A stretch of 64,000 nt of DNA, from positions 124,001 to 188,000 of the forward strand of contig JANWYD010000005.1 in assembly GCA_025057155.1 (NCBI GenBank). Reading direction: 5' to 3'. The notes below the pieces were generated by a model. That model searched no databases, was not told the DNA's origin, and saw nothing but the letters and a program-made list of their open reading frames with translations. The DNA is from Chloroflexaceae bacterium. Its GTDB lineage: Bacteria; Chloroflexota; Chloroflexia; Chloroflexales; Chloroflexaceae. Position numbers and translations under genes: made by a program. Shown piece by piece: positions 32,667 through 41,161 of the stretch. The number at the start of each line of letters is the position of its first letter. The stretch's first letter is position 1.

Positions 32667-34958
32667 TTATTCAATAATCATCCCCATGAACGCCAGGCTC
32701 AGGCGCCGGGAGGGCTGTCCCGGCGGCGCGTCGGCGGGGGCGCTTAAGTATAGCACAGTCTCGCCAGGGGGCAGGATGACGTGCAGGGTGCGGCGCATGC
32801 GGGCGCGGCTGACGGTCAGGGTGAAGGGCGCGGCGTCGCCCGCGCGGACGGTGAGCGCGCGGGGTCGCTCGAAGGCTTCGAGGTCGAGGGTCAGGCGCGC
32901 AGGGCGCGGGGCGCCGGTCGGGTTGAGCAGGAAGACCTGTGCCGCCTCCCCCATCCAGCGCCACCGGGCGCCCGCGGCGTCCTGCTCCAGATCGCCCCAG
33001 CCGGGGCCGAGGTAGGCCAGAGGGCGGGGTCGCTCCGGTACGGGCACGGGGTAGAAAGTCACCTGTTCGTCGCGGTAGCTCTCGGTCAGACCCATCTCGG
33101 CGACCAGGTCGCGCATAGGCGGCAGCGACGAACCCATCGAGTCGTGGTGGAACACGACATAACGTATGGCGTAGGCCGCCAGGGTCTCGCGGGCCAGGTC
33201 GGGCCAGCCGGGGCTGAGGATGTCATCGCGTTCGACCTGCCCGAAGCGCAGCTCCTTGATCCCCGGAGCGTAACGGCCCAGGGGATAGGGCGGCTCGCGT
33301 CCGATGAAGCCCCCGATGATCGGCCAGTGGTGGCGGGTCTGGTACCAGAGGTGCTCGCTGTTGGAGAAGTTCAGGTGAAGCGGGACGGGCAGCAGGGCGC
33401 CGTCAGGTGCGGGCATGCTCAGGTAGGGTCGGGGCATGGGGCGCTGGAAGAGCGGCGCGGCGCCGGCCGTGCCGTCAATGGCGATAATGCTCGCCAGCAG
33501 CGCAGCGGCCAGCAGCGCTGCGCCCCGGCCCGCGCGGGCGAGCAGGGGGCGGGCGCCCGCGGCGGCGAAAAGGGCCGTGGTGAGGAGGCTGATGAGCACA
33601 AAATGGTTGGGCCGGTGGCTGGAGCGCACTCCGGGCAGGTCGCGGATCAGGGCGTAGGGGCCAGGGAGACCGGTGTTCCGCCCGAACACGAAGATCTCTG
33701 CGCCGAGGGCCATGGCCGCCGCAAAGACGCCCAGCGCCAGCCAGCGCCAGTGGGCGCGCCCGCTCAGGATGACGCCGTAGAGTGCCAGGGCGATCCCCAC
33801 CAGGCCCAGCGAAACGTTCCAGAGGATCTCGCCAGGGTGCAGCCGTTCGTAGAAGGCGGTGACGGCCCCTCCCCAGAGGGGATGGTTGGGATTGGGCAGC
33901 CAGAAGCTAATCAGGTCGGCGTAAGCCTGCTGCTCGCCGCGAGCGTCGCCGAGGAGCGCGTCGCCGGTGTACAGCAGGCTGAGGAGGCGCGGGGTCATGA
34001 CCGCGAACCAGAGGACAATCGGCGCCAGGCCCCAGAGCAGGGTGGTGGCTTGCAGGCCCACGGGCGCGCCGGGCAGCCGCAGGGTTGCCGGCGGCCCGGC
34101 GGGGCCGGCAGGGATGCGAAGCGCCCACAGTCCTGCCATCAGGCCGGTGGCAATCAGCGCGAACAGGCCGTAGTACCAGGTGCCCAGGCCGACCACGAGC
34201 AGCGCCGCGCCGCTAAGCAGGGCCAGCGGCCAGCGCGGGCGTTCGAGCAGCGCAGCGGTTGCCAGCGCCCACAGCGGCAGCCACTGGACGGAGGCGACCT
34301 CCAGTTGCGCGTCGAGCACCTTTTGCATATGGAAGGGCGCGAAGGCGTAGACCGCGCCGCCGATGAGCGCCGCCAGGATCGCGGCCCGCCGCTCGCCGGG
34401 TGCGAGGAAACCTTCTGCTCGTGCTGCCACCCACCGGTCCGCCGGGAGCCCGAAGGCTCCGGCTCGCGTTGCGAAGGCTACCTGCGTAGCCTGCCGGAGC
34501 CGGTGCGGGCCGGCTTCGCAACCAGACGTTACGCTGCACTGCCGCTCGCCCCCGTCGCGCAACACGTAGGCGATGAAGAGAAAGGTGAAGTAACCGCCGA
34601 GAATGAAACTGAGCAGGATCAGCAGATTGTAGGCCGGCAGCGGGCCGGCGGCGAGGGTGACCGGAAGGGCCAGCACCCCCTGAGGCAGGCTAAGGGTCTG
34701 CCAGAAGAGATCCAGCCCCTGGGGATGGAAGAGCAAGGGGGTCACGAACGGGTTCTGGCCGGTGGTGAGGGCCTGCGCCGTCCACCAGACGTTCCAGATT
34801 CCCAGGTAGCCATCCACCTGGCCGGGCTGGTTGGCGATGATGCGCTCGCCGAGGTGCAGCGGCAGGGGAAAGGTGACCACCAGGGCCAGCAGGGTGTAGA
34901 CCAGCAGGGCCAGGGCGTGGGAGGGCCAGTGACGGCGGGTTGTGGCGGCGAGGCGCAC
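32667..34958 (-). CDS. Polytopic GT-C-like membrane protein with an in-frame repeat insertion
   Basis: A 763-residue relative of the proteins at 4548 and 52231. The N-terminus shows a membrane segment ending in VTFPLPLHLG, then DGYLGIWNVWWTAQAL and NPFVTPLLFHPQGLDLFWQTLS, matching the paralogues in order. About ten to twelve membrane segments are followed by a soluble beta-rich C-terminus. Around residues 135-180 there is an extra Arg/Ala-rich segment absent from the paralogues, encoded by palindromic DNA. The start is a GTG at 34958 directly after the stop of the upstream gene, so the two are cotranslated. It is probably a GT-C glycosyltransferase of the surface-glycan locus. Confidence 0.82.
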   Translation of the reverse strand: MRLAATTRRHWPSHALALLVYTLLALVVTFPLPLHLGERIIANQPGQVDGYLGIWNVWWTAQALTTGQNPFVTPLLFHPQGLDLFWQTLSLPQGVLALPVTLAAGPLPAYNLLILLSFILGGYFTFLFIAYVLRDGGERQCSVTSGCEAGPHRLRQATQVAFATRAGAFGLPADRWVAARAEGFLAPGERRAAILAALIGGAVYAFAPFHMQKVLDAQLEVASVQWLPLWALATAALLERPRWPLALLSGAALLVVGLGTWYYGLFALIATGLMAGLWALRIPAGPAGPPATLRLPGAPVGLQATTLLWGLAPIVLWFAVMTPRLLSLLYTGDALLGDARGEQQAYADLISFWLPNPNHPLWGGAVTAFYERLHPGEILWNVSLGLVGIALALYGVILSGRAHWRWLALGVFAAAMALGAEIFVFGRNTGLPGPYALIRDLPGVRSSHRPNHFVLISLLTTALFAAAGARPLLARAGRGAALLAAALLASIIAIDGTAGAAPLFQRPMPRPYLSMPAPDGALLPVPLHLNFSNSEHLWYQTRHHWPIIGGFIGREPPYPLGRYAPGIKELRFGQVERDDILSPGWPDLARETLAAYAIRYVVFHHDSMGSSLPPMRDLVAEMGLTESYRDEQVTFYPVPVPERPRPLAYLGPGWGDLEQDAAGARWRWMGEAAQVFLLNPTGAPRPARLTLDLEAFERPRALTVRAGDAAPFTLTVSRARMRRTLHVILPPGETVLYLSAPADAPPGQPSRRLSLAFMGMIIE
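34445..34522. repeat. Palindromic repeat inserted within a coding sequence
   Basis: Two perfect short stems, GGAGCC-cgaa-GGCTCC and GGCTAC-ctgc-GTAGCC, are joined around GTTGCGAAG, with the complementary CTTCGCAAC at 34514-34522. This copies the architecture of the intergenic repeat at 32461. Confidence 0.6.
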
Positions 34959-37055
34959 TCAGGGACCTCGTTCGGCAGCGAGCACGGCGACGCCGGTGTA
35001 CCAGGGCGCCCGTTCCAGGTCGAGCAGGCTGGTGGGGCTGGTGATGCTGACAATCAGGGGCGTGGCGGGGTCGCACGGCGTTGCGCCGAGGGGCAGAATG
35101 ACTTCTTCCGGGGCGCCGCTGAGGACGACGCGGCGCTCAACCCCGGCGGCGCGGAGGGTCACGGGGCGACCGGCGGGGCCTCGGAGGGTCAGGCGCGGGT
35201 CGCCGCAGCCGCCCAGGCGCAGCCGGGCGGCGCCGAGGGTCCAGCGGCCGCCGGGCAGATCGAAGGTGGCGGGGGCGAAGCCGACGAAGTGGCCGATGGC
35301 GGTGGCGGCGCCGGGCGCGAGGCGCGAGGGGGCGGGGGTCGGGGCGACCTTCCAGGCCCAGAAGTAGAAATCGTTCGTATCACGCCCGAAGCTGGCGATG
35401 CGGGCATGGGCGCTGGCCGCTGCCGCGGTATCGCCGCGCAGGGTGGCGACCCAGGTCTCCATCGCCAGGGCGTACAGGCTACGGGGTTCAAGGGCGCTGG
35501 CCTCGGCGAACCAGGCCGCGGCGGCGGGGAGGTCGCCCCGGGAGAAGGCCAGGTCGCCCAGCGCGATAGGGCGCAGCGAATTGGCGGGGTCGGCGCGATA
35601 GGCGGCGCGGAAGGCGGCCTCGGCGGCAGGGGCATCGCTACGGGCCAGGGCCTGGCGTCCCTCGGCGGCGATGCGTTCGGCGCGCGCCCAGGTGAGGTAG
35701 CGGGTGCTGACGATCAGACTGGCGAAGAGCAGCCAGCCCGCCAGCATCGCGCCCGCGCGCAGCAAGGCGGTGCGGGTAAGGCCGCGGCCCAGCGCCCGCA
35801 TAGCCGCCGGCAGGCGCCAGAGGGCATAGGCGCAGAAGGGGACGCACACCGCCACCAGCGGCAGCCGCAGGCGGTGGTGGGCCACGGTTATCGCCGCCAG
35901 CAGCACGCCGAAGGCGAACCAGGCGACCGCGGGCGCGGCCCGCCGCCACGAGGGGGCGAAGCACAGCCCGGCGATGCCGCCATACATCAGGAGCACATAC
36001 TGGAGATCGGCGAGCGCGCTGAGGGGCCGTGGGTTCTCTCCGGCGCTCAGGGCGATCTGCTCATCGCGGGGGCTGATCGTCACCACGTCGCCCACAGCGA
36101 AGCTGCGCGACTGGAGCAGGAAGAGTGAGGCGATCTTGTAGCGCATGCGGTTGAGGAAGAAGAGCGGGTCCTCCCGGATACGCGCGAGTGTCAGCCGGAC
36201 GGCGAGGGCCTGGCGGTCGGCCAGGTTGGGCTGGCTGAAGATCAGTTCCGCCGTGGCGCGTTGCTCTTCGTCGCTGCGCACCAGGCCGAACCACATGCTG
36301 ATGCCGCCGTTGGTGTCGGATAGAATGAGCCGCTCGTGCACCAGGTAATTGCGCAGCGCCCAGGGGCCGATCACCAGGGTGGCGCCGAGGAGCAGCGCCA
36401 GCGGCAGGGCCAGGCGGTCGGCGAGGCGGGCGCAGGGAGAGCGGCGGGGGAGCGCGAGGACCAGCAGCGCGGCGATGGGGATGAACCACAGCGCCACGGC
36501 GCGGGTCAGGGCGGCAAGGGCCAGAATCAGGCCGGCGAAGAAGGCCGGGCGCCAGCGGCCCGTAACGATGGCGCCATCCAGCAGCGCCAGAGCGGCGACG
36601 ATCAGTATCACAAACAGCGCCTCGGCGAAGAGCACGCTGCCAAAACTGGCGAAGGGCACAAAGACTGCCGCCAGGGCGGCGCTGAGCAACCCGACGGCGC
36701 GGCTGGCGAAGAGCCGTTGCCCGAGCCAGGCAAAGGCCAGCACGCCAACGCCGCTCACGATGGCCTGGCCAAGCAGCGCCCAGCGCACATCAACCCCGGC
36801 GAGGGCAAACATCAGCGCGAGAAAGGCCGGATAGACCGGAGGGCGCAGCCACTTACCTGTGTCGTGGTAGCCGCCCCGAAGGATGTGCAGCGCAGCGCGG
36901 TAGTATTCTTCGGGGTCACCCGGCTGCACGGCGCCGGCGGGGGCCTGCCAGGACCAGAACCAGACCCGCAGGCCCACCGCCAGGGCGACGATCAATGCCA
37001 GGGCCAGCGCGTAGCCGCGGGCGGGCAGGCGGGGCAGCGAACGGGCAGGGGTCAT
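34959..37055 (-). CDS. GT39-like membrane glycosyltransferase with a TPR-like C-terminus
   Basis: A 698-residue protein. About ten membrane segments carry the loop PGDPEEYYRAALHIL in the first extracytoplasmic region, as in ArnT/PMT-type enzymes. After the last membrane segment (about 485-505) come TPR-like helical repeats (AERIAAEGRQALARSDAPAAEAAFRAAYRADPANS, and a second unit ending SALEPRSLYALAME) and then a beta domain. The ATG at 37055 is preferred because the upstream 65 codons are repetitive and the ACATCCT-ATG context is shared with the gene at 54420. It is the first gene of a minus-strand run. The sugar is unknown. Confidence 0.82.
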   Translation of the reverse strand: MTPARSLPRLPARGYALALALIVALAVGLRVWFWSWQAPAGAVQPGDPEEYYRAALHILRGGYHDTGKWLRPPVYPAFLALMFALAGVDVRWALLGQAIVSGVGVLAFAWLGQRLFASRAVGLLSAALAAVFVPFASFGSVLFAEALFVILIVAALALLDGAIVTGRWRPAFFAGLILALAALTRAVALWFIPIAALLVLALPRRSPCARLADRLALPLALLLGATLVIGPWALRNYLVHERLILSDTNGGISMWFGLVRSDEEQRATAELIFSQPNLADRQALAVRLTLARIREDPLFFLNRMRYKIASLFLLQSRSFAVGDVVTISPRDEQIALSAGENPRPLSALADLQYVLLMYGGIAGLCFAPSWRRAAPAVAWFAFGVLLAAITVAHHRLRLPLVAVCVPFCAYALWRLPAAMRALGRGLTRTALLRAGAMLAGWLLFASLIVSTRYLTWARAERIAAEGRQALARSDAPAAEAAFRAAYRADPANSLRPIALGDLAFSRGDLPAAAAWFAEASALEPRSLYALAMETWVATLRGDTAAAASAHARIASFGRDTNDFYFWAWKVAPTPAPSRLAPGAATAIGHFVGFAPATFDLPGGRWTLGAARLRLGGCGDPRLTLRGPAGRPVTLRAAGVERRVVLSGAPEEVILPLGATPCDPATPLIVSITSPTSLLDLERAPWYTGVAVLAAERGP

Positions 37056-37294
37056 AGGATGTGCGCTCTGAAACGAACCACGAACCTGGGAGCAGCCCCT
37101 ACGGTTGCTTCCAGGTGCTCCACGATGACCCGCCAATTGTACTCGAAACCACCGGTTGCGGCGCAACCCGCCGGGTTGCGGGCGGAGGTCTAAGAGGGCC
37201 AGGTCCCTGACGGGCGCAGATATGCGAACGGGGAAACCGGATTTCTCCATTGCCCCTGCCGGCGGGGCCGTGGAGACGGCCCACCGGGCCGTCT

Positions 37295-38290
37295 CTATGC
37301 CCGGATCTCCTGGCGCTGGAAGAGGACGTAGCCCAGGGCGAAGAGCAGGATGGTTCCGGCGATCAGGCCGACCATGTGCGGCCAGCCGAGCATGATGCTC
37401 TCGCCGAGGGGCAGGGGCGATCCCAGGATGGCGCCCTGGAGCTGTGAGGGCAGCACGAAGCCGAGCGAGCGCACCTCGGGGCGCAGCAGGGCCACGGTGG
37501 CCTCGGTGTAGAGCACGTTCGGCGAGAGGCGGCTCAGAGCCTGTTCGAGCTCGGCCTGGGCCAGCAGTTCAGCGGGCAGGCCGATTCGCACGGGCCGCAG
37601 AATCTGCGCCAGGATTCCGGCGATGATGCCCCAGAAGACGGTGAAGAAGAGCCAGGTGGCCAGGGCGGCCATGGCCGCCGTTGCCGGTTGCCGGAAGAGG
37701 ATGGAGGCCAGCATCCCCAGCGCCAGCCACACCCCGCCGTAAGCAATAGTCAGCACTAGGAACCAGAGCAGGCGCGCGGTCTCCTCGCCGCCAGGGGGCA
37801 CGCCGAGGCGCAATAGGCCCAGGCCGGCGATCAGCAGCCAGATCGTCGTCAACACCAGGGCGAGGGTGAACAGGCTCGCCAGGAACTTGCCCAGCAGCAG
37901 GGCATCGCGGTAGATGGGCTGCGCCAGCAGGCGGGACATGGTGCGCCCGTTCAGTTCACCGTTCACCGCGTCGAAGGAGAGGGCGATGGCGATGATCGGC
38001 ACCAGGAAGACCAGGAAGCCCACGAAGGCCGGCAGCGGCTCCTGGCTGGTGGTGAAGAGCCGCAGGAACAGGAAGCGATCCTGGCCGACGGTCTCGCGCA
38101 ACTGCGCCGTGGCGGTGAAGACCGTCCCGGCGGCGGTGAGCACGGTGATCAGCTCCAGGATGAGCATGCGCGTGCTGCTGAGGTAGTCGGCCATTTCTTT
38201 GCTCACCACGGCCCACAGGCCGGTCCAGGGCGAACCTTCGCGGCGCGTGGCCGCGGCGCCGCTGGCAGACGCTTTACGCTGCGCGAGCAT
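37295..38290 (-). CDS. ABC-2 type transporter permease (NosY-like)
   Basis: A 331-residue membrane subunit with six membrane segments and a short N-terminal cytoplasmic tail. The first large loop (TSQEPLPAF) and the conserved [29 protein letters not shown] coupling segment are typical of the NosY/ABC-2_5 group. The ATG at 38290 is chosen because a strong AAGGAGG lies upstream inside the end of the ATPase gene, and the two genes overlap by 17 bases. It works with the ATPase at 38274-39221 and probably the NEW3 protein. Its cargo is unknown. Confidence 0.88.
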   Translation of the reverse strand: MLAQRKASASGAAATRREGSPWTGLWAVVSKEMADYLSSTRMLILELITVLTAAGTVFTATAQLRETVGQDRFLFLRLFTTSQEPLPAFVGFLVFLVPIIAIALSFDAVNGELNGRTMSRLLAQPIYRDALLLGKFLASLFTLALVLTTIWLLIAGLGLLRLGVPPGGEETARLLWFLVLTIAYGGVWLALGMLASILFRQPATAAMAALATWLFFTVFWGIIAGILAQILRPVRIGLPAELLAQAELEQALSRLSPNVLYTEATVALLRPEVRSLGFVLPSQLQGAILGSPLPLGESIMLGWPHMVGLIAGTILLFALGYVLFQRQEIRA

Positions 38291-39221
38291 GGCTGGCCTC
38301 CTTCTGGAAGTAGCGGGCGTAGACCTCTTCGAGGTTGGGCGCTTCGCTGGCCAGGGAGAAGAGCTGGCCCCCGGCTTCAACCACTGCCCGGGCCACGGCA
38401 GGACGCAGGTCGCCGATGGCTTCGAGCACGAAGCGGTTCGGCCCGGCCCGTTGCACCTTTTGCACCCCTTCGACCTGGCTCAGGGCCGTCTCCAGCCTGG
38501 CGTCGCCCTCGGCCTCGACGGTGATATGATAGCCGCCGCCGAGGACCTCGCGCGCCAGCACGTCCACAGGGCCTTCAAGCACCATTTTGCCCCTGGAGAA
38601 CAGCCCCACCCGATCGCAGACCGCCTGCACCTGGTGCAGCAGATGCGAGGAGAGCATGATGGTGATGCCTTCGCTCCGCAGGTCGCGAATCATCTCCAGG
38701 AACTCGCGGGCCGCCTCGGGGTCGAGGCCCAGGGTCGGCTCGTCCATAATGATCAGCTCGGGGTGCTTCATCAGGATCTCGGCCAGACCGAGGCGCTGGC
38801 GCATGCCCCGCGAGAAGGTTCTGACGGCCTTGTCCATCACTCCCTCCAGGCCCATGCGCTTCAGGGCGGCCTCGATGCGCGCGCCGGCCTCCTTGCGATT
38901 GAGGCCGTTGAGCTGGGCAATGTAGGCCAGGTTTTCGCGCGCCGTGAGGGTGTCGTAAAAACCGACCTGGTCGGGCAGGTAGCCGACGCGGGCCTTAACG
39001 CTCAACGGTTGGCGCGCCGGGTCGAGGCCCAGCACCTGCACCGAGCCCGCGCTTGGCTCGGTCAGGCCGAGAAGCATCAGGATGGTAGTGGTTTTACCCG
39101 CGCCATTAGGCCCCAGCAGGCCGAAGACCTCGCCCCGGCGGATGGTCAAGTTGAGCCGGTCAACGGCCACAAAATCGCCGTAGCGCTTGGTCAGCCCGCG
39201 AGCCTCGAGAACGATATCCAT
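38274..39221 (-). CDS. ABC transporter ATP-binding protein (NosF-like)
   Basis: A 315-residue ATPase. Walker A (GPNGAGKTT), the Q-loop, the signature region ([16 protein letters not shown]), Walker B ([12 protein letters not shown]) and the switch His (SSHLLHQ) are complete. The C-terminal ~80-residue domain is the extension seen in ABC-2 drug or copper-enzyme-assembly transporters. It precedes and overlaps the permease. The NEW3-domain gene lies 326 bases upstream in the same direction. Confidence 0.94.
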   Translation of the reverse strand: MDIVLEARGLTKRYGDFVAVDRLNLTIRRGEVFGLLGPNGAGKTTTILMLLGLTEPSAGSVQVLGLDPARQPLSVKARVGYLPDQVGFYDTLTARENLAYIAQLNGLNRKEAGARIEAALKRMGLEGVMDKAVRTFSRGMRQRLGLAEILMKHPELIIMDEPTLGLDPEAAREFLEMIRDLRSEGITIMLSSHLLHQVQAVCDRVGLFSRGKMVLEGPVDVLAREVLGGGYHITVEAEGDARLETALSQVEGVQKVQRAGPNRFVLEAIGDLRPAVARAVVEAGGQLFSLASEAPNLEEVYARYFQKEASHARAA

Positions 39222-39547
39222 AGGTTAAGTTTCCTTCCACGTGATCTGCAAGCCGGGCTTGCAACCTTTCAGGGTCGGTGCAAAGTCCATTGCCCCCAGG
39301 GAGGTGAGGCGGCGTAGCCGCCCATCGGATTATGTTTGGGCGATTCTGGCGGCGTAGCCGCCAGAATCACCCCAATAACCGGTGGCCGGGGCGTGCCTGA
39401 TAGACGCTGCAACAGCCATGTGCAGCCTTTCGCCAGGGCAAATAAGGGGGTTATTTGAGGGGAGGGCAAGCCTTGCCGGGTCCTCCCGCTGGCAGCGGAA
39501 ACGGATTTCCGGGCGACCGCGCTCCTCCAAACCTCCCTGCCGGTTTT
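39222..39547. other. Spacer with GGCGGCGTAGCCGCC-type hairpins
   Basis: No gene seen. Two related palindromic hairpins occur: near 39309 (GGCGGCgtaGCCGCC) and near 39345 (TTCTGGCGGCgtaGCCGCCAGAA), with a CGCATGG-like spacer. They lie between two co-oriented operon genes and may reduce read-through. Confidence 0.5.
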
Positions 39548-40702
39548 TTAGCGACGCCCGAAGCGCGAGACGGCCAGGCCGACCACGCCCACGGCGATGG
39601 CAATCAGCACAATGCCCACGATGCCCCAGAGGGTTGAGGTTAGCACGGTGATGCGATAATCAATCGAGGAACTGCGTCCTTCCTCGGGGCGAGCGCTGAA
39701 GCTGACCACGTAGTCGCCAGCGACGGCCTTATCCGCCGGGCGCACGCTGACGGTGACCTCCTGCTCCGCCCCGGCGCCCAGTTCGGCAATGGTCGCCGGC
39801 TGGAACTCCACCGTCCATCCCGAAGGAGGTGTGCCGCTCAAGGTGATGTTGCGGGCAGGAGCGGCGCCCGTATTCCGCACCAGCAGCGTGTAGGTCGCGG
39901 TCTGGCCGATGGTGGCCTGGCCGGAGAGCCGCCCGTCGGGCGTGGTCAGGTTTACCTGAGGCTGGCCAACCACCTCGGCGGTCAGCGTCACTTCGGCGCG
40001 CACGTCGCCGCTCTCAGCTTTGATGTAGATCGGGAACGAGCCCAGTTCAACCCCTTCGGGCGCTTCCACTTCGACGCTGATGCTCTCCGAGCCGTTGGCG
40101 CGCACCGGCAGACTGGTCACCTCCTGGCCAGCAGCGCGGAAGCGCACGAACCATCCTGACGGCGCTTCGGCAATCAGGTTAGCGGTCAGGTCGGTGTCGC
40201 CTTCGTTACGCAGGGTGGTGTTGAAGCGGAAGGTGCTGTCAGGGGCTCCACGGACGCTGGGAAGGTCCACGTCGAACACCAGGCTTGGCGGGAGTTGCTC
40301 CTTGACAGTGATTTGCAGTTGCAGGGTTGCACTCTCGCCGTTACCCTCGGCGAGGACGCTGAGGCGGTACTCGCCCGGGGCGACATTGTCGGCCGGCTCC
40401 ACGCGCAGGTCTACACGGGTATCTTCATCGGGCAAAATATAGGCCGCCTCGATGACCCGGCCATCGCCACGGAGGGTGGCCGTCCAGCCGTCGGGCAGGT
40501 CGCGTATGCTGAGACGGGCAACCTGTGGCGTGGAAGCGCGCAGAATCAGGGGAAAGTTGATATCCTCGCCTTTCGCTACCTGTTGCGCCGGAAAGCGGGT
40601 AACGAGCGTGAGCCCTCCCTGGGCCAGGGCCGCCGGCGCAGACGGCAGCAGAAGCGTCAGAAGACTAAGCAGAACCAGGGCGGTCAGCACAAAACGTCGC
40701 AT
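39548..40702 (-). CDS. Secreted/membrane-anchored NEW3-domain protein
   Basis: A 384-residue protein with a Sec signal peptide (to about ALAQGG, residue 28). Three tandem beta-sandwich domains of NEW3 type follow, with repeated phrases PxGW (LPDGWTAT, APSGWFVRF, PPSGWTVEF) and GEYRLSV / GSFPIYIKA / GDYVVSFSA. The C-terminus is a membrane anchor (GIVGIVLIAIAVGVVGLAV) and RFGRR tail. The ATG at 40702 has AAGGAG seven bases upstream and a promoter 85 bases further out. Such proteins are commonly encoded next to NosFY-like ABC genes, as here, and may receive or organise an exported substrate. Confidence 0.86.
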   Translation of the reverse strand: MRRFVLTALVLLSLLTLLLPSAPAALAQGGLTLVTRFPAQQVAKGEDINFPLILRASTPQVARLSIRDLPDGWTATLRGDGRVIEAAYILPDEDTRVDLRVEPADNVAPGEYRLSVLAEGNGESATLQLQITVKEQLPPSLVFDVDLPSVRGAPDSTFRFNTTLRNEGDTDLTANLIAEAPSGWFVRFRAAGQEVTSLPVRANGSESISVEVEAPEGVELGSFPIYIKAESGDVRAEVTLTAEVVGQPQVNLTTPDGRLSGQATIGQTATYTLLVRNTGAAPARNITLSGTPPSGWTVEFQPATIAELGAGAEQEVTVSVRPADKAVAGDYVVSFSARPEEGRSSSIDYRITVLTSTLWGIVGIVLIAIAVGVVGLAVSRFGRR

Positions 40703-40785
40703 TGCCAGGCTCCTTGGATGAATGTGAATCTGCAAGATGCCACCAGTAGGCGTATACGCAGACAGTATAAGACCATAATTAGCGC

Positions 40786-40815
40786 AGTATAAGAGGAAGA
40801 TTAGAGTATTGTCGA
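40786..40815 (-). promoter_or_regulatory. Promoter of the NEW3-ABC operon
   Basis: Minus strand TCGACA (40815-40810), 18 bp, TATACT (40791-40786). A second CAGTATAAGA copy lies about 15 bases away, so the -10 word is repeated. Confidence 0.5.
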
Positions 40816-40998
40816 ACGTCGGGATCGCCGGCCGCGCTGGAGCAACCTGTGCGCGCAAGCCGGAGAGATACGAGGCTTAACATTTTCTTAACCTCTGTCA
40901 TGACACTGTAATCTGCGAAACTTGTACGGATGGGCGATGCACGGGTAGCATTCATAGCATGGATCAGTTGTCAAACTGGAGTTAGCAACCCTGAACTG

Positions 40999-41139
40999 AG
41001 TAGGCTGTGAACGAGGTTTTTCGCTAAACCCACCCCCTCCCCAACCCTCCCCCGCCGGGGGAGGGAGCCGGGCGCCTCCCTCCGACGGGGGGGTTGGGAG
41101 GGGGGCGGAAATGCCAGGAAACCCGGTTCACAGACTACC
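40999..41139. repeat. ~140-bp hairpin element, copy 4
   Basis: Ends AGTAGGCTGTGAACGAGGTTT and GGTTCACAGACTACC, with the TCGCTAAACCC word and a long CCCTCCCC hairpin. It lies just upstream of the HEAT-repeat gene, and an in-frame ATG at 41111 falls inside it. Confidence 0.75.
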
Positions 41140-41161
41140 AAGCCTCACGGCAGGGAATCCC

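Noticed and set aside
32781-36128. A plus-strand open frame of 1115 codons
   Set aside because: It lies antisense to two clear membrane-protein genes and gives a Gly/Gln/Arg-rich low-complexity product, the normal shadow of GC-rich codon use.
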